Shown one piece after another: positions 61,965 to 64,000 of a DNA stretch of 64,000 nt. The translations under genes were made by a program, and so were the position numbers. Source of the stretch: Bacillus sp. FJAT-14578 (GTDB taxonomy: Bacteria; Bacillota; Bacilli; Bacillales; Bacillaceae_H); assembly GCF_000504165.1 (NCBI RefSeq), contig NZ_AYSE01000005.1, positions 186,001 through 250,000 of the forward strand, read 5' to 3'. The notes beneath the pieces are model-generated. The model did no database searches, was not told the origin of the DNA, and saw nothing but the letters and a program-made list of their open reading frames with translations. Numbering within the stretch: the first letter of the stretch is position 1; each line of letters starts with the position of its first letter.

Positions 61965-64000
61965 ATGTCTACTAACTATCGTAAATTTTTGGCTGGGTCT
62001 GTATCTGCTGTGGTGGCGGCTGGGGTGATGGCCCCTGTCGCGAGTGCGGCCACTTTTCCGGATGTCGAAAAGGGGACTTCCCACGCGGAAGCGATTGATG
62101 CATTAACGGATAAAGGGATTATAAAAGGTTATCCAAATGGCACTTTTGGTCCGAATGATCCTATCACTCGCGCGCAGACAGCGAAGATGATTGCACGTAC
62201 CATTGAAGGTGAAGGGAAAGCGGAAGCGGTATTTACGGATGTAGCTGCAGACTCTCAGGACCAAGAACTGGTGAAGGCTGCTTATGAAGTGTTTACAGAG
62301 AAAGCCATGACCGGTGCAAACGGCCAGTTGATGCCTTACTCCCATATTACACGTGAACAAATGGCCAAGGTGCTAGTAGAAGCATTCGATTTGATTCGGA
62401 TTGCAGGAAAGGAAAGCCGGGTAAAAGATTTAGATCAAGCGCAGGACCAGTTCCGTTCTTACATCGAGATTCTTTCGGAAAATGGCGTGACCAATGTTGA
62501 ATTATTCAAACCGAAAGAAAAGGTAACGAGAGCCCAATTCGCATCGTTCGTTTATCGTGCCTTGTCAGCACAGCGTGGTGACATTACGTCAGTGGCTTCA
62601 TTGGAAGATATCCGAGTGAAGGAAGACCAGCCGGTCGAGCTTCCGAAAACGGTGGAGGTTACATATGCCAATGGTGAAAAAGGGGAAGTAGAGGTTCAAT
62701 GGAGCAAAGTGGATACTTCTAAGGCAGGCGAGTTCACGGTAGAAGGTACCATTGAAGGAACCGATAAAAAAGCATCTGTCAAAGTGATGGTGGAAGCGGT
62801 AACCCCAATGGTGACAAAGGTGGAGGCGGTCAACTTACAAACCGTTGAACTTCATTTCAATAAAAAGATAAACGAGGATACATTGGCAGCCAGTGATATT
62901 ACAGTAGAAGGCAAAGCGGTTGAATCGGTCGAGCTCCAAGATGACGGAATGACGGTAGTGGCGACAACAGAATCCCCGCTTGTGAACAATAGAAATTATC
63001 GCTTTGTTGTAGACGGGGTAGAGACGATGGGTGGAGAAGATTTCACGGCATTCGATGAAGTACTGAAAGTGAATGATGATACGGCACCGGCTGTTGCTTC
63101 ATTCCATTACATCAAGGCCGCGGATAAAGTGACGATTCATTTCACCGAGCCGCTTTCAACGGTCGGAACATTAACGTTAAAGGATGAAGATGGTGTCACG
63201 AAAACCATTACCGCCCCATTCACGGCAGGAAATGATGTGGTCGAAATCGATACCTCTTCACTCGAAGATGGCCGCTATACGCTCACGATGGTTGGTGCGA
63301 AGGATTTGGCCGATAACTATTTTGCCAATAATAAAGTGGAAGCCGATTTGACGATCGGTTCAGACGATCAAACAGCGCCAGAAGTCCAAAAAGTCACTCC
63401 TTTAAGCAAGAATCTCGTCGAAGTCACATTCAGCGAACCCCTTTATGAAGCGGGTACCCTTTCGGTCAACGGTGACAGTGCCTTCTCTTTAATGAAAGAC
63501 AGCAAAGTGGATACAACGGGCGACTATAAGGTGGATGCGACAGGGAAGGTTTATACGATTAACATCGGTTCCTTGAATAATGACGCTTTTAACAAGTTGA
63601 CATTCGCCGGTCAAAAGGATGATGCGGGCAACGAGATTAAAACGGTTACCGAGACGGTTTCCTATTTGGATCAAACGGCTGCAGGCATCGTCGAAACAAG
63701 AACGAAAGGCAATCTTGTATACGTGACCTTTGATGAAATCGTTGCTCTTTCTTCAGGGACAACGGCTAGACTTGTGGCGCCGAACGGGGTCGTAAAAACG
63801 GTAAAAGCCGAAGATATCACGGTAAACCCTTATAATAGCGAACGAATTGTCGTGGACCTTGGCGATTACATTTCTGAAGTGGTCGAAGGTGCTTATCGTT
63901 TGGAGTTTGCAGATGGCGGAGTGAAAGATTTAGATAACAATAGCGAAGCATATAAAGTCTATTTCACGTTAACGGCGGATGCGGATACGGTAAGACCGGA
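61965..64000 (+). CDS. S-layer protein, paralogue of the 57-kb gene (cut by window end)
   Basis: An open frame starts at ATG 61965 behind AAGGGGGA and stays open to the last base (678 codons plus two bases), so the 3' end lies outside. Signal peptide (about 1-29, NYRKFLAGSVSAVVA...), three SLH repeats (about 30-205; ITRAQ, ITREQ, VTRAQ), a Big_4-like Ig module (about 210-280) and further Ig-like repeats copy the order of the 57-kb protein. Codon choice is mixed and more GC-rich (GTG, GCC, GTC, CTT used freely), unlike the restricted codons of the 27- and 57-kb genes. This suggests lower expression, a reserve or condition-specific S-layer gene, or more recent transfer. The group II intron sits between the two paralogues, in the spacer. 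Confidence 0.92.
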   Translation, partial: MSTNYRKFLAGSVSAVVAAGVMAPVASAATFPDVEKGTSHAEAIDALTDKGIIKGYPNGTFGPNDPITRAQTAKMIARTIEGEGKAEAVFTDVAADSQDQELVKAAYEVFTEKAMTGANGQLMPYSHITREQMAKVLVEAFDLIRIAGKESRVKDLDQAQDQFRSYIEILSENGVTNVELFKPKEKVTRAQFASFVYRALSAQRGDITSVASLEDIRVKEDQPVELPKTVEVTYANGEKGEVEVQWSKVDTSKAGEFTVEGTIEGTDKKASVKVMVEAVTPMVTKVEAVNLQTVELHFNKKINEDTLAASDITVEGKAVESVELQDDGMTVVATTESPLVNNRNYRFVVDGVETMGGEDFTAFDEVLKVNDDTAPAVASFHYIKAADKVTIHFTEPLSTVGTLTLKDEDGVTKTITAPFTAGNDVVEIDTSSLEDGRYTLTMVGAKDLADNYFANNKVEADLTIGSDDQTAPEVQKVTPLSKNLVEVTFSEPLYEAGTLSVNGDSAFSLMKDSKVDTTGDYKVDATGKVYTINIGSLNNDAFNKLTFAGQKDDAGNEIKTVTETVSYLDQTAAGIVETRTKGNLVYVTFDEIVALSSGTTARLVAPNGVVKTVKAEDITVNPYNSERIVVDLGDYISEVVEGAYRLEFADGGVKDLDNNSEAYKVYFTLTADADTVRP

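Noticed and set aside
1..64000. tRNA or rRNA genes
   Set aside because: I saw no cloverleaf with a CCA end or rRNA-like block on either strand, though a formal scan was not possible.

Overview
The window reads as chromosomal DNA of a Gram-positive, spore-forming Bacillaceae-type organism with a paracrystalline surface layer. The support is strong AGGAGG-type ribosome-binding sites, homologues of B. subtilis ywqA/ywqB, a Bacillus-type SecA2 with its SlaP partner, a TcaA/YvbJ-like protein, and nine genes with S-layer-homology (SLH) domains. Species cannot be fixed from the sequence alone.

Layout. 0.3-6.4 kb (minus): a LysM-NlpC/P60 wall hydrolase, a 51-codon small ORF, and the overlapping pair ywqA (SNF2 helicase) and ywqB (SWIM zinc finger). 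7-15 kb (plus): a wall-polymer cluster with galU, UDP-glucose dehydrogenase, UDP-ManNAc-type dehydrogenase, a TagA-family transferase, a MurJ-family flippase and a Wzy-like polymerase. Long, often perfect hairpins separate several of these genes. 15.4-18.7 kb (minus): secA2 and slaP, the dedicated S-layer export pair. 19-26.6 kb: three secreted enzymes (subtilase, SLH metalloprotease with a degenerate lytic transglycosylase domain, NlpC/P60-SLH). 27-30.7 kb: a highly expressed-looking S-layer gene behind a near-consensus promoter. 30.8-33.3 kb: a possible type I toxin peptide, a REP-associated tyrosine transposase, and comM/yifB broken by a frameshift in its P-loop. 33.5-44.3 kb: two paralogous SLH proteins, each followed by a convergent 46-aa gene, with a c-di-GMP-I-type riboswitch and a 33-aa membrane peptide between them. 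44.5-47.4 kb: a GtrA / GT2 / GtrII glycosylation operon. 47.4-56.9 kb: SLH subtilase, zinc-ribbon peptide, TcaA-like protein, M14 carboxypeptidase, and a CAP protein with SLH-like repeats. 57-64 kb: two more S-layer genes, with a group II intron inserted between them just after a terminator; the last gene runs off the window.

How it fits together (inference): the 7-15 kb cluster and the Gtr operon would build or decorate the wall polymer that SLH domains bind. SecA2/SlaP would export S-layer proteins, and the proteases, amidase-type hydrolases and carboxypeptidase would process or remodel the surface. The pyruvyl transferase CsaB, usually needed for SLH binding, is not in this window. A recurring element (a Spo0A-box-like TTCGACA next to a GGTGACTGGCACC mini-palindrome) is scattered from 30.7 to 59.9 kb around the S-layer genes and the transposase. 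It is one of the less explained features here, together with the riboswitch/micropeptide unit and a hairpin that appears to bring a distant Shine-Dalgarno sequence close to the polymerase start codon.
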